Shown: positions 21,788-30,969 of the stretch, one piece after another | Position numbering within the stretch: the first letter of the stretch is position 1 | How the letters are laid out: each line of letters starts with the position of its first letter | Assembly: GCA_038147755.1 (NCBI GenBank) | Contig: JAYQTS010000014.1 | Location: forward strand, 205,466 to 269,465 | DNA length: 64,000 nucleotides | Reading direction: 5' to 3' | Source of the DNA: UBA5951 sp012269555 | GTDB taxonomy: Bacteria; Pseudomonadota; Alphaproteobacteria; Puniceispirillales; Puniceispirillaceae | Made by a program: the position numbers and the translations under genes | The notes under the pieces: generated by a model | Databases searched by the model: none | What the model saw: the letters and a program-made list of their open reading frames with translations, nothing else | Told to the model about the DNA's origin: nothing

Positions 21788-22147
21788 ATGCATATAATCT
21801 CTAAAATACTGATAGTATGCACTTCGAAATTTAGAGGTGAAGATAGTTTTGGTAACAAATATTATGAGAGGATTAGAAAAAAAAACCATTTAAGATCAAA
21901 AAGGTTTGTTTTGTTTAAAGGGACTGCAGAAGCATCTAAAGTTCCAGCAGATTGGCATGGGTGGCTTCACCACACACAAGATGAAATTCCTCCAAAGGAC
22001 GGATATCAAAAATACGACTGGCAGCGTGCTCACCTTCCTAATTTAACTGGCACTAAATTTGCCTACCGTCCAAAGGGGCATATGTTGAGCGGTGGAAAGA
22101 GAGAAAAAGCTACTGGTGATTACGAACCTTGGACACCAACATCGTGA
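21788..22147 (+). CDS. NADH:ubiquinone oxidoreductase subunit NDUFA12
   Basis: 119-residue homologue of mitochondrial complex I accessory subunit NDUFA12 (B17.2), typical of alphaproteobacteria. Conserved blocks are GEDSFGNKYYE (residues 19-29), EASKVPADWHGWLHH (about 50-64) and the C-terminal YDWQRAHLPNLTGTKFAYRP. The first 16 residues look atypical. Family members usually have a GTRL-like motif there, and one occurs just upstream in another frame (21714-21797). The true start may therefore be misread. Confidence 0.87.
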   Translation: MHIISKILIVCTSKFRGEDSFGNKYYERIRKKNHLRSKRFVLFKGTAEASKVPADWHGWLHHTQDEIPPKDGYQKYDWQRAHLPNLTGTKFAYRPKGHMLSGGKREKATGDYEPWTPTS

Positions 22148-22222
22148 CCTGCTTCGTTCAAAAAAGAGCTTTCCTCAGCATGTATATTATCATAGTTACC
22201 TTTATCAAAGGACATAAGTAAC

Positions 22223-22669
22223 ATGCGTCAAAACACTTTAGAAACATTACTTGGAGCAATAATAATCGTGGGCGCTCTACTTTTCGCGATAACCGTTTAT
22301 AATTCCGCAAATATTACACCATCGGAAGGCATCGAGTTAAAAGCAGAATTTGGCGATGTATCTGGATTAACGAAAGGAGATGATGTATTTCTCTCTGGCA
22401 TTAAGATAGGTCAGGTAACCTCTTATGAGATAGATAAAAAAAGCTACATGGCGCGACTTAGTTTTAGAATAAATCCAGATATAAAGTTGCCGTCTGATTC
22501 TAGTGCTAGGATTGTGGCTTCGTCCCTTTTAGGAGGTTATGTACTTGAGATTTCGCCTGGCTCTAATGAAGAAATGATGCAGGACGGAGACATCATATAT
22601 GATACGACAGATCCAGTTAGTCTTACAGATTTATTAGGCAAATTTGTATTTCAAAGTGCTAACAAATAG
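22223..22669 (+). CDS. mlaD: MlaD-type MCE lipid transport protein
   Basis: 148-residue inner-membrane-anchored MCE protein of the Mla system, which shuttles phospholipids between the membranes. One N-terminal helix (about 7-27, ETLLGAIIIVGALLFAITV) is followed by the MCE domain (ELKAEFGDVSGLTKGDDVFLSG to IVASSLLGGYVLEISPGS). Between NDUFA12 and a DUF2155 gene is a common alphaproteobacterial position for it. The other Mla genes are not in the window. Confidence 0.9.
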   Translation: MRQNTLETLLGAIIIVGALLFAITVYNSANITPSEGIELKAEFGDVSGLTKGDDVFLSGIKIGQVTSYEIDKKSYMARLSFRINPDIKLPSDSSARIVASSLLGGYVLEISPGSNEEMMQDGDIIYDTTDPVSLTDLLGKFVFQSANK

Positions 22670-22686
22670 TTTTAAGAATTTTGGAA

Positions 22687-23085
22687 ATGAAGATTATTAG
22701 TACTTTTTTATCGCTTATATTTTTTCTTGTGACTAGCTTATTTATCGAAATCAGACAGGCAGACGCATCAAATTGGATAGTATCTCAAACAGCTGAATTA
22801 CAGCTTCTTGATAAAATAACAGCCCGTATTTCTACTAAAAAAGTCCAAGTTGGTGGTGGAACTGAGTTTGGAACGTTAGAGTTGAGGGTGTATCATTGTG
22901 CTTACAGACCCCCAGAAGAACCTCCTGAAAATGCAGCATTTATTGTAATTTATGACAACGGATATGGAGATAGAAAGCTTCAAAAAGCACTTTTTTCTGG
23001 GTGGATGTTTGCCTCTAGTCCGGCCATCTCTGGCCTTGAACACCCTGTTTACGACGTAACTTTGTTATCATGCCATAACGAATGA
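22687..23085 (+). CDS. DUF2155 secreted protein
   Basis: About 132 residues beginning at the ATG at 22687 (a TTG two codons upstream is less likely). An N-terminal signal peptide of about 26 residues ends near ADA. The body contains LQLLDKITARISTKKVQVGG, then ELRVYHCAYRPPEEPPENAAFI and FSGWMFASSPAISGLEHPVYDV, the core of the alphaproteobacterial DUF2155 family. Its function is unknown. The 3' end overlaps the convergent aat by 37 bases. The mlaD-DUF2155-aat order is conserved in this class. Confidence 0.87.
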   Translation: MKIISTFLSLIFFLVTSLFIEIRQADASNWIVSQTAELQLLDKITARISTKKVQVGGGTEFGTLELRVYHCAYRPPEEPPENAAFIVIYDNGYGDRKLQKALFSGWMFASSPAISGLEHPVYDVTLLSCHNE

Positions 23086-23711
23086 ATAATTTGAGATTCT
23101 GGGGTGTGTAGTTCAAGACTAGCTTCAGTGTTTATTGCAGTTTTTAGTTTTTTTTGAAATGCCGTATTGTCTATTGACTCTATTCCAAATTGAATAAGAT
23201 GATCGCTCACAAATTGTGCGTCTAATAAACTAAAATTTCCATATTTTAGCCTAGCCATTAAATGACAAAGCGCAATTTTTGAAGCATTAGATTTACGGCT
23301 AAACATAGATTCACCAAAGAAGGCACCGCCTATGGCAACTCCATATAATCCGCCTATTAAATTACCTTCCTGGTAGGCTTCCACTGAGTGCGCAAAACCT
23401 AACATGTGAAGAGAAATATATAATCTTCTAATCATGGGGTTTATCCAGGTATCTTTTGTGCGAGTTCGAGGTGCAGCACATCCATCAATTACGGCTGGAA
23501 AATTTTGATTCCATTGAATTTCAAATGGTTGTTTTTTTAATAACCTTAATAATTTTTTTGGGATTTTCGGAGGTCGAAATGGTAATACTCCGCGCACGTC
23601 TGGTTGAAAAAATTGGATATCCCTAGAGTTTTTACTTGTAGCCATAGGGAAAATACCTAGAGTATAAGCCTGTATGATTGTCTCTGGAGCAATAATAAAT
23701 TGTTGTGACAC
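23049..23711 (-). CDS. aat: leucyl/phenylalanyl-tRNA-protein transferase
   Basis: 220-residue enzyme that adds Leu or Phe to N-terminal Lys or Arg, creating degrons for ClpS-ClpAP, both encoded in this window. Motifs are TIIQAYTLGIFPM, FFQPDVRGVLPF, TWINPMIRRLYISLH, GFAHSVEAYQEGNLIGGLYGVAIGGAFFGESMFS and LLDAQFVSDHL. In many relatives accC and accB follow here; they are absent in this window. Confidence 0.95.
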   Translation of the reverse strand: MSQQFIIAPETIIQAYTLGIFPMATSKNSRDIQFFQPDVRGVLPFRPPKIPKKLLRLLKKQPFEIQWNQNFPAVIDGCAAPRTRTKDTWINPMIRRLYISLHMLGFAHSVEAYQEGNLIGGLYGVAIGGAFFGESMFSRKSNASKIALCHLMARLKYGNFSLLDAQFVSDHLIQFGIESIDNTAFQKKLKTAINTEASLELHTPESQIIHSLWHDNKVTS

Positions 23712-23858
23712 TATATTCTCCCAATAATAGCGATTATCATTTGTCTATTTGACTAAATGAAATTTAGGGTGATGAAATATGAATATTAAACCGTTTTATT
23801 CAAGATTTTTATAAGAAATTGAAATGCAATAAATTTGCTAATCACTCATGACGTCCTC

Positions 23859-24299
23859 TTATTCAGTTAAGAAGGACTCCGCAATTGCTCTCATAGCTAG
23901 ATTGTAGGATTGCGCTCCAAGTCCAACAATAACGCCATTTGATATTGATGAAATCATTGAAGTGTGTGTGTATTCTTCTCGACCATAAATGTTAGAAATA
24001 TGTACTTCAATGATCATTCCAGAAAATAAGGCTAGCGAGTCTCTAATCGCAACTGATGTATGGCTATATCCACCTGCATTAATAATAATGCCCTCATATT
24101 TACCATTAGCTTTTTGAATCAAACTCACAAGCTCCCCCTCATAATTGGTTTGAGCAAAATTCACTTCCACTTGAAGTTCATTAGCCAAGGCTTCACAGGC
24201 AGATTCAATTTCTTTTAAGTTTATATGTCCATAAATCTCAGGTTGTCTTGTCCCGAGCATGTTTAGATTTGGTCCATTAAGAATAAGAATTTTTGCCAT
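23859..24299 (-). CDS. aroQ: 3-dehydroquinate dehydratase, type II
   Basis: 146-residue dodecameric type II dehydroquinase of the shikimate pathway. Diagnostic motifs are NGPNLNMLGTRQPEIYG (catalytic Arg and Tyr), NAGGYSHTSVAIRDSL and EVHISNIYGREEYTHTS (catalytic His). Length is normal for the family. The gene is separated from aat by 147 bases and from the dsbA-like gene by 147 bases, so the usual accB link is missing. Confidence 0.96.
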   Translation of the reverse strand: MAKILILNGPNLNMLGTRQPEIYGHINLKEIESACEALANELQVEVNFAQTNYEGELVSLIQKANGKYEGIIINAGGYSHTSVAIRDSLALFSGMIIEVHISNIYGREEYTHTSMISSISNGVIVGLGAQSYNLAMRAIAESFLTE

Positions 24300-24446
24300 T
24301 GTTCGATGTACCTAATTTCTAATAGTAAATTTACTTTTTAAAATATTCATAGCCCATTTAAATAAATAATGCGAATAAACAATGCTCAGTGAAATATTAA
24401 TCCAAGCTAATTTAGCCAATTAATTTGGTCCTTGCATCGATAGTTT

Positions 24447-25154
24447 TCAGTTTTTATTTCTTTCTGAATCAATAATTGCCATCATTTCTTTTAGACTAAT
24501 TGCACCTGGAATAATTTTCTTACCTATCAATAAAGCAGGTGTGCCTTCTATTCCAATTGCCCGACCAGAATCGATGTTACGACGTAAAATTCGATCAAAT
24601 TTATTACTTGAAATAGCAGCAGTAAATTTTTCCATATTGAGACCAACCATAGTTGCAATCGACTTCAAGGAATCCTCTGTGATTCTTCCAACTGAGTTCA
24701 TTAAAGCAAGATGATACTCAAAAAACTTATTTTGTTCTTCCGCTGCAAGAGCAGCTTTTGCTGCTAATACAGAGCTTTCTGCTAATATCGGAAATTCCTT
24801 TATTACTATTAGTATATCATCATCTTCATTAATGAGAGTCTGAAGTGTTTTAAAAAGTTTCTTGCAATAGCCACAATTATAATCTGAATACTCATAGATA
24901 ATGAAAGACGCATTTGGGTTGCCAAATCGTCCATCACCCTCAGTTTCATAAGTAAGTGACATTGCATTTTCTTCAGCTTCTTTTGACTTCTGGTTTGAAT
25001 AATTTAATATTATTTCATATAAAATATCTGGATTTTGATTAAGATAATCATGGACAATTTGTTGAATCATTTGCTCTTCAGATTCTGAAAACTGTGCATT
25101 TACAGGATTGGTCATAATAATAGATAGCCCAATGAAAAAAATTAAGTGTTTCAT
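24447..25154 (-). CDS. DsbA-family periplasmic thiol oxidoreductase
   Basis: 235-residue thioredoxin-fold protein with a signal peptide (1-20, ...NPVNA) and a CGYC active site at 94-97, preceded by YEYSDYN. The cis-Pro loop is IEGTPALLIG. It is most like the DsbA/ScsC group encoded next to aroQ and an M48 protease in alphaproteobacteria. It probably acts in disulfide formation or isomerisation of envelope proteins. The N-terminal 60 residues (EEQMIQQIVHDYLNQNPDIL) match the oligomerisation arm seen in this subgroup. Confidence 0.87.
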   Translation of the reverse strand: MKHLIFFIGLSIIMTNPVNAQFSESEEQMIQQIVHDYLNQNPDILYEIILNYSNQKSKEAEENAMSLTYETEGDGRFGNPNASFIIYEYSDYNCGYCKKLFKTLQTLINEDDDILIVIKEFPILAESSVLAAKAALAAEEQNKFFEYHLALMNSVGRITEDSLKSIATMVGLNMEKFTAAISSNKFDRILRRNIDSGRAIGIEGTPALLIGKKIIPGAISLKEMMAIIDSERNKN

Positions 25155-25282
25155 ATTCTCCTGCTGATTAAAGTTGTGAAAATTATAATGGTCATTAACA
25201 CGGACAAATTAATCTTTCAATGGAAGAAGCCGAACTGCAAAAAACTAGATACCTATTAACAAATTGTGATTAGCTAAAATAT

Positions 25283-26626
25283 TTATTTAGTTTTTAATGT
25301 CTGAGAATCTTGTATTAAGAATTTAAGGTCTTTCAGGCTTTTTTCTAATTTAGGGTTTAAATTTGGAATCTTTAGGGCACGTTCTAAGTGCTTGGTTGCC
25401 TGCGGCAAATCGTTACTGAGATAAGAGGCTTCAGCAAGTTGCAGGTTTGCGCTAGCCAGGTCACCTGTTTTCCCTAAAGCAGTTGCATATTCTCTTCGAG
25501 CAAAGGGTAACTTAGGCTCTCCATCAACTGCAATTTTTAGTATTTCTCTTGCATTAAAATAATACTCAGAACTATCTGCTGATAAAAACACTCTCCCAAG
25601 ACGTAAGGCAATTAGTGGAGCCCCGCCACTTTTATTAAATGCTTCTTCAAAATACTTAATTGCAGATGAGAGCAATCCATCAGCAAAAGCGATTTCACCT
25701 GCAAGTTCATAAAAATAAGGGTTGTTTGGCTCGGCTATAAGCAAAGAGCTTACATCTTTACTAGCCTTTTCTAGGCTTCCATATCTTAAGTAGGCGATTG
25801 CACGCTGATACATTTCGTCTGATGAAAGGGTATCATTTTTTAAATTTTGAATAATTTCTTCAGGTCGTTTTTCATAACTTGATATTTTTCCTACTATGCG
25901 CTTGAAACTAGCATAGTCAACTATGTTCATTCTATTGTTTGTGAAATTAGATTTAGTAAGATGGTCTTTATAGACTGCTAAACGTTTTTTTGCCTCAGGG
26001 TGGGTTCGATAATATTCTGATTGGTAACTTTCAGGAAGAGCATTTTCATTTGATAGTCTTTTCATCATTCTTGCCATACCAGCGGCGCTTATTTGTAATT
26101 CATCAAGCATTTTAAGCGCCCATTCATCTGCAATCGCTTCATTTATTCGGGAACCATAATAATAGTGTCTTGCTACTCTATCGTTTCCACCAATTAAAAG
26201 ACTTGCAGCCAATTCTTCAGAGCCGCCTATTGCGGCTGCGGCGGCGAGAGCAGTGCTCAAAGAGGATGCATTCCTCGCAACTTCTAATGATTCATTTTTT
26301 CTAGCCACATGGCCAGATACAATATGACCTAATTCATGTGCCATTACGCCAATGACTTCTTCTAAAGACTCTGCTTTTAGTAATAAACCTGAGTGAAGAT
26401 AAATAACGTTATCACTGGTAACAAAGGCATTATAAGAAGAATTCAAAATCAATCTAACTTTTATTTGCGATGAAATATTAGCTTTATTCAGTAAAGGCTC
26501 TAAAAAAGCTTCTAGTTTAGCTTCGATTTCTGCATCGCGAATTAAATTCGCATAGCAACTTGTTGTTAAACCGATAAAAAATAAGAAAAAAGATATTATT
26601 AAATGAAAGTTTCTAATATTCGACAT
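25283..26626 (-). CDS. M48 family metalloprotease with TPR repeats (BepA-like)
   Basis: 447-residue periplasmic zinc protease with a hydrophobic N-terminus (10-26, ending TSCYA). The HELGH zinc motif is at 97-101, with a downstream Glu in NEAIADEWALKML. The C-terminal half, about 270-435, is made of TPR-like helices. The BepA/YfgC group is involved in outer-membrane protein quality control. It follows the dsbA-like gene in a conserved order. Confidence 0.9.
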   Translation of the reverse strand: MSNIRNFHLIISFFLFFIGLTTSCYANLIRDAEIEAKLEAFLEPLLNKANISSQIKVRLILNSSYNAFVTSDNVIYLHSGLLLKAESLEEVIGVMAHELGHIVSGHVARKNESLEVARNASSLSTALAAAAAIGGSEELAASLLIGGNDRVARHYYYGSRINEAIADEWALKMLDELQISAAGMARMMKRLSNENALPESYQSEYYRTHPEAKKRLAVYKDHLTKSNFTNNRMNIVDYASFKRIVGKISSYEKRPEEIIQNLKNDTLSSDEMYQRAIAYLRYGSLEKASKDVSSLLIAEPNNPYFYELAGEIAFADGLLSSAIKYFEEAFNKSGGAPLIALRLGRVFLSADSSEYYFNAREILKIAVDGEPKLPFARREYATALGKTGDLASANLQLAEASYLSNDLPQATKHLERALKIPNLNPKLEKSLKDLKFLIQDSQTLKTK

Positions 26627-26860
26627 TTGTTTTGTTAATTTTATTTAAAAAATGAAATATAATTCTAAAAATATACAAAAAATTGTATAAAATTCTAATT
26701 AATCCATTTGACACAATAATTTAGATATGATGTTTTGCGCCTTTATAAGTAATAAAAATTATAATTAATTATTGCACAAATAGATTTGTTTATAAGCCTA
26801 ACATAAGGCCTCACATTGTCTAGAATATAAAGATTGAAGACTTAAAACAAGGGTAACAAA

Positions 26861-28043
26861 ATGAGCGGTCCAACATTAAAAGTTTCTAATAGAAGCAAAA
26901 TGCCACCATTTATGGCAATGGATGTAATGCGTCTTGCAGCTGAATTAGAAGCTGATGGAAGTGATATAGTGCATTTAGAGGTTGGGCAGCCTTGTTCTCC
27001 AGCGCCCCAGAAAGTTATTGATGCACTCGCTGCATCCATGGGACAAGTAAAAACACATGGATATTCAGTGGCACTAGGAATCCCGGAGTTACGGTTAAGA
27101 ATAGCAGACCATTATGAACAATGGTATGGGGAAAAAATTGGACCTGAGCGTGTTGCAGTAACAGTTGGTTCATCAATGGCATTTGCAATATCTTTCCTGG
27201 CCTCATTTGATATTGGGGATAAAATTGCAATCCCAAATCCGGGTTATCCTGCCTATCGCAATCTAATGTTAGGTATGGGATTAGAGCCCGTTACACTAAA
27301 TGCAGGTCCATTAGAAGGGTGGATGCCAAGATTAAAAGATATGGAAAAATGGGATAATTTGCCCGATGGTCTAATGATCGCAAGTCCCCATAACCCAACT
27401 GGTGTAATAATTCCAGATAATGAGTTGAAAGATATTTGTGAATGGTGTGACAAAAATGGAGTTAGATTAATATCCGATGAAATTTATCACGGATTATCCT
27501 ACAAAGGCAGATGTGAGACAGCTTTGAAATATAGCTGATAATGTGATTGTAATAAATAGCCTTTCAAAATATTTTTCTATGACAGGATGGCGCATTGGTT
27601 GGATGATATTGCCTGAGCAATTATTAAACACAGCCGAAAAACTAGCGCAAAATTTGTATATTTCAGCACCAACACCAAATCAATTTGCAGCAATTGCGGC
27701 TTTTGATTGTAGTGAAGAATTAGACCAGAATATTAGACGTTATGAGGAAAATAGGAACATATTATTATCAGGTCTGCCTGCAGAGTTTTTAGGAAATGCT
27801 GCTCCATGTGACGGAGCATTTTATATCTATGCAGATATATCCGCGTTAAGTGTGGACTCAGTTAATTTTGCTAAAAAATTACTCGATGAGACTGGTGTTG
27901 CAACCACGCCAGGTGTTGACTTTGATCCAATTAATGGACATCGATATTTGCGTTTATCTTTTGCGGGTGCGACACAAACAATGAATGAGGCTGTTAAACG
28001 AATTAACGAATTTGTCCTAACCTATAAAAGAGACGCCGCGTAA
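26861..28043 (+). CDS. class I/II aminotransferase, aspartate aminotransferase-like (one frameshift)
   Basis: PLP-dependent aminotransferase of the AspC-like subgroup. It has VGQPCSPAPQKVIDAL, ASPHNPTGVIIP, ISDEIYHGLSY and the Schiff-base lysine in SLSKYFSMTGWRIGW. The frame ends early at 27536. Dropping one A at about 27533 joins ETALKY to ADNVIVINSLSKYF and yields 393 residues, a normal length. The same gene usually lies next to the M48 protease and rne in alphaproteobacteria. The exact amino-acid substrate cannot be told. Confidence 0.88.
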
Positions 28044-28086
28044 TTAACAAACCTAAAAATTTTTTAATAAAATATTTATTATTAAT

Positions 28087-30441
28087 TTATTTTTTTGTCC
28101 ACCAGCCTCGCTTTTTTGCCACTGGAGCATTGTCTCCAACCTCAGTTACACCTAATTCAATCGAAGCCAAGGGCTCTCTTCCAGCTGCAAGACCCTCAGA
28201 GGAAATAGGAGATTCAGACTTTTTTTGATTTGTTGCGGAGTTCTTTTTCTTACTTACCGTTTTACTGGCTAATTTTTTACTACTTGATTTTTTTACCTTA
28301 GTTTTAGGGCGTGTTGATTTTTTAGTTTTGTCCTCATTTGCAGATTTTGGAGTCACTTTCTTCTTTGCTTTTTTTATTTTTGACTTATCAACACTTGATT
28401 CATTGTTGAATTCTGAGGATGATGCGGTGCCGTGTGCCTCAGCATTTGCAGATATTTCTTCAGCAGAAGTTATATTTGATTCATTTTGTTTTGATTTACC
28501 ACCACGGCGTCTGCGAGATTTTGGTCTTGTTTGAGTTTCATTAATTTCCAAATTAGAGTTGGGGGCGCTTTTTGTCATCTGCCTCGAGTTTTCTTCAGAA
28601 TCTAAATTATTTTCTGTTTCCGAAACATTATCTATGTTTTGAGACATAAATGTCTCATCGCCATCACGCCGACGCCTGCGTCTACCGCCACGACGACCAC
28701 GTCGTTTGCGTTTTGGTTGGTCACCATTCTCGATATCTTCTTCATTTGAGGGGTGTGAATGATGGTAAGGTTCTTTGCTCCGCTCGGGTTTACTTTTACC
28801 AGAAACTAATTTTTCTTTTGTTTGTATAAGAATATTATCCACCAATAATTGATATTCATTTTCAATTAAGGTTGCATCTGCCTTAATTGAGATCTTACAG
28901 CCTGCTCTATTCTCAAGTTCGGTGAGAGTCCCCCTTTTTTCATTGAGAATGTAAATTGCGATTTCTGTTTGTGTTATGATTGTAAGCTCTTTTGCAGAAA
29001 TATTACTAATTTCTTCTTCAAGAATTCGCAAAATTTGGAGGGCAGATGAGTTAACAGAGCGCACTCTACCGGTGCCTTCACAATGGGGGCATGTTTGAGA
29101 AATTGATTCAACTAGAGAGGGACGTAATCGTTGTCTAGACATTTCTAAGAGCCCAAAATGACTTATGCTGCCTACTTGTATTCTGGCTCTATCATTACGA
29201 AGAGCCTCTTTTAATTTTCCCTCAACTAAATGCTGGTTTCTATTTTCTTCCATATCTATAAAATCAATTACGATAAGTCCCGACAAATCTCGTAATTTCA
29301 GTTGTCGTCCAATTTCCTCTGCTGCTTCTACATTTGTTTTGACAGCAGTCTCCTCAATATTACGTTCTCTTGTTGCTTTTCCAGAGTTTACATCAATAGC
29401 AACAAGAGCCTCTGTCTGATTAAATACTAAATAACCCCCTGATTTTAGGATGACCTCATTTTGATGAATTTGCTCTAGCTGTTCTTCCACTTCATATTGT
29501 TGGAAAAGGTGATTATCACCGATGAATTCGAATACCCTTTTGGCGTGACTTGGTATAAGCATTTTCATATGGGTTTTTGCTATTTTGTAGCTATCTCCAC
29601 CCTCCACATATACTTCCTCAATATCGTTAGTATAAATGTCTCGAATAGCACGTTTAACTAAACTACCTTCTTCGTGTATAAGACAGGGAGCCTCTGATTT
29701 CATCGTATTGGTTCTAATATCATTCCATAATTTGGTTAAGTAGCTATAATCTCGCTTTATTTCTGTTTTAGTTCTTTTTGAACCAGCTGTTCTCACAATG
29801 ACGGCCATTCCTTCAGCTACATCTAATTCGCTAACCACTGATTTCAGTCGTTTTCTATCTAAGGGATTATTTATTTTGCGAGAAACACCTCCACCTCTAT
29901 TACTGTTAGGCATCAGAACACAATAGCGCCCAGCAAGAGAGAGATATGTTGTAAGAGCAGCTCCTTTATTACCACGCTCCTCTTTTACTACTTGAACAAG
30001 CAATATTTGTTTTCGAGAAATAACTTCTTGAATTTTATATTTGTGCAAAGGGTTGGGATTTAACTTCTTTGCAGAAACAGCTAATTCTTCTTCATTATCG
30101 ATTGTTTCGAGCAACTCCGTTTTCAAGGAGGTATTTTCCTCCTCTTCATCATCCACAGACTCTGTTTGTTTCTTTAACGCCTCTCTATCTTCGATAGGTA
30201 TTCGATAGTAATCTGGATGAATTTCACTGAAAGCAAGAAATCCTTGACGATTGCCTCCATATTCAACAAAAGCAGCTTGTAAAGATGGTTCAACGCGAGT
30301 TACACGCGCAAGATAGACATTACCTTTTAGTTGTTTCCGTGCTGTATTTTCATAGTCAAATTCTTCAATTTTTTGATCATTAAGAAGGACAACTCGTGTC
30401 TCTTCTGGTTGATGGGCATCGATGAGTAGTTTTTTGTTCAT
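28087..30441 (-). CDS. rne: ribonuclease E/G
   Basis: 784-residue endoribonuclease, the core of the RNA degradosome. The S1 domain lies near 35-120 (YLARVTRVEPSLQAAFVEYG), and the catalytic part has LIVIDFIDMEENRN and ALVAIDVNSGKAT. The Zn-link is CPHCEGTGRVR. The last 230 residues are low-complexity and very basic (an Arg-rich run near 580-590, then KKAKKKVTPK), typical of RNA-binding scaffold tails. Translation starts at 30441, and the long upstream gap may be an autoregulatory leader. Confidence 0.95.
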   Translation of the reverse strand: MNKKLLIDAHQPEETRVVLLNDQKIEEFDYENTARKQLKGNVYLARVTRVEPSLQAAFVEYGGNRQGFLAFSEIHPDYYRIPIEDREALKKQTESVDDEEEENTSLKTELLETIDNEEELAVSAKKLNPNPLHKYKIQEVISRKQILLVQVVKEERGNKGAALTTYLSLAGRYCVLMPNSNRGGGVSRKINNPLDRKRLKSVVSELDVAEGMAVIVRTAGSKRTKTEIKRDYSYLTKLWNDIRTNTMKSEAPCLIHEEGSLVKRAIRDIYTNDIEEVYVEGGDSYKIAKTHMKMLIPSHAKRVFEFIGDNHLFQQYEVEEQLEQIHQNEVILKSGGYLVFNQTEALVAIDVNSGKATRERNIEETAVKTNVEAAEEIGRQLKLRDLSGLIVIDFIDMEENRNQHLVEGKLKEALRNDRARIQVGSISHFGLLEMSRQRLRPSLVESISQTCPHCEGTGRVRSVNSSALQILRILEEEISNISAKELTIITQTEIAIYILNEKRGTLTELENRAGCKISIKADATLIENEYQLLVDNILIQTKEKLVSGKSKPERSKEPYHHSHPSNEEDIENGDQPKRKRRGRRGGRRRRRRDGDETFMSQNIDNVSETENNLDSEENSRQMTKSAPNSNLEINETQTRPKSRRRRGGKSKQNESNITSAEEISANAEAHGTASSSEFNNESSVDKSKIKKAKKKVTPKSANEDKTKKSTRPKTKVKKSSSKKLASKTVSKKKNSATNQKKSESPISSEGLAAGREPLASIELGVTEVGDNAPVAKKRGWWTKK

Positions 30442-30969
30442 AAGTATATCTCTCTGTCATTTGCAAGCTTTGATAGATGCGATTGCAAGACGATTGTTCA
30501 ATAGCTGGTCTAGTTGTGTTAGTATTCAGAATGGCACAGATAAGCCTTTGGATTGAATTGTTATAATGCTCTATGAGAACAGTATTAAAGTAGAATAAAG
30601 GCTCAAATATATTTGTCATTTTTGGTTTCATCATTCTGCAGAATATAAAAAATAATAAAGTTCGAGGTATCAATTTGGCTGATTTTTGTTAGACAAATAT
30701 CCAAACAAAAAAGTCTGCCATATGTGTAACTTTCGCAATAATAAAGGTAATATCACATGAAGAGAAAATAAGGAAAAGAAAATTGAGTTACATCTGTTTT
30801 AAGTATTTTTATCTTGCAAGTTTTTTGTTAATTTAGCGAGCTAAATTAGTCATTATTATAAGTAATGCAGACGTTAAAATTTTATAATCCAAATAGAAGT
30901 TGTAACTAATTAAATTTATCAAATAACTTTTTTATTGAGTTTTATTTTGTTCTCCACAATGCTTTAATT
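30442..30969. other. intergenic region between rne and amiC
   Basis: 528 bases with no credible gene, between divergent rne and amiC. The half nearest rne could be its 5' untranslated leader, which in other bacteria mediates autoregulation; I cannot verify the structure by eye. The part nearest amiC is strongly AT-rich and contains the palindrome described separately. Confidence 0.5.
30829..30848. promoter_or_regulatory. 20-base palindrome upstream of amiC
   Basis: TAATTTAGC-GA-GCTAAATTA is a perfect 9-bp inverted repeat with a 2-base centre, 121 bases before the amiC start and about 390 upstream of rne. The near-continuous symmetry suggests a dimeric repressor site. No T-run follows, so it does not look like a terminator. 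Confidence 0.4.
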
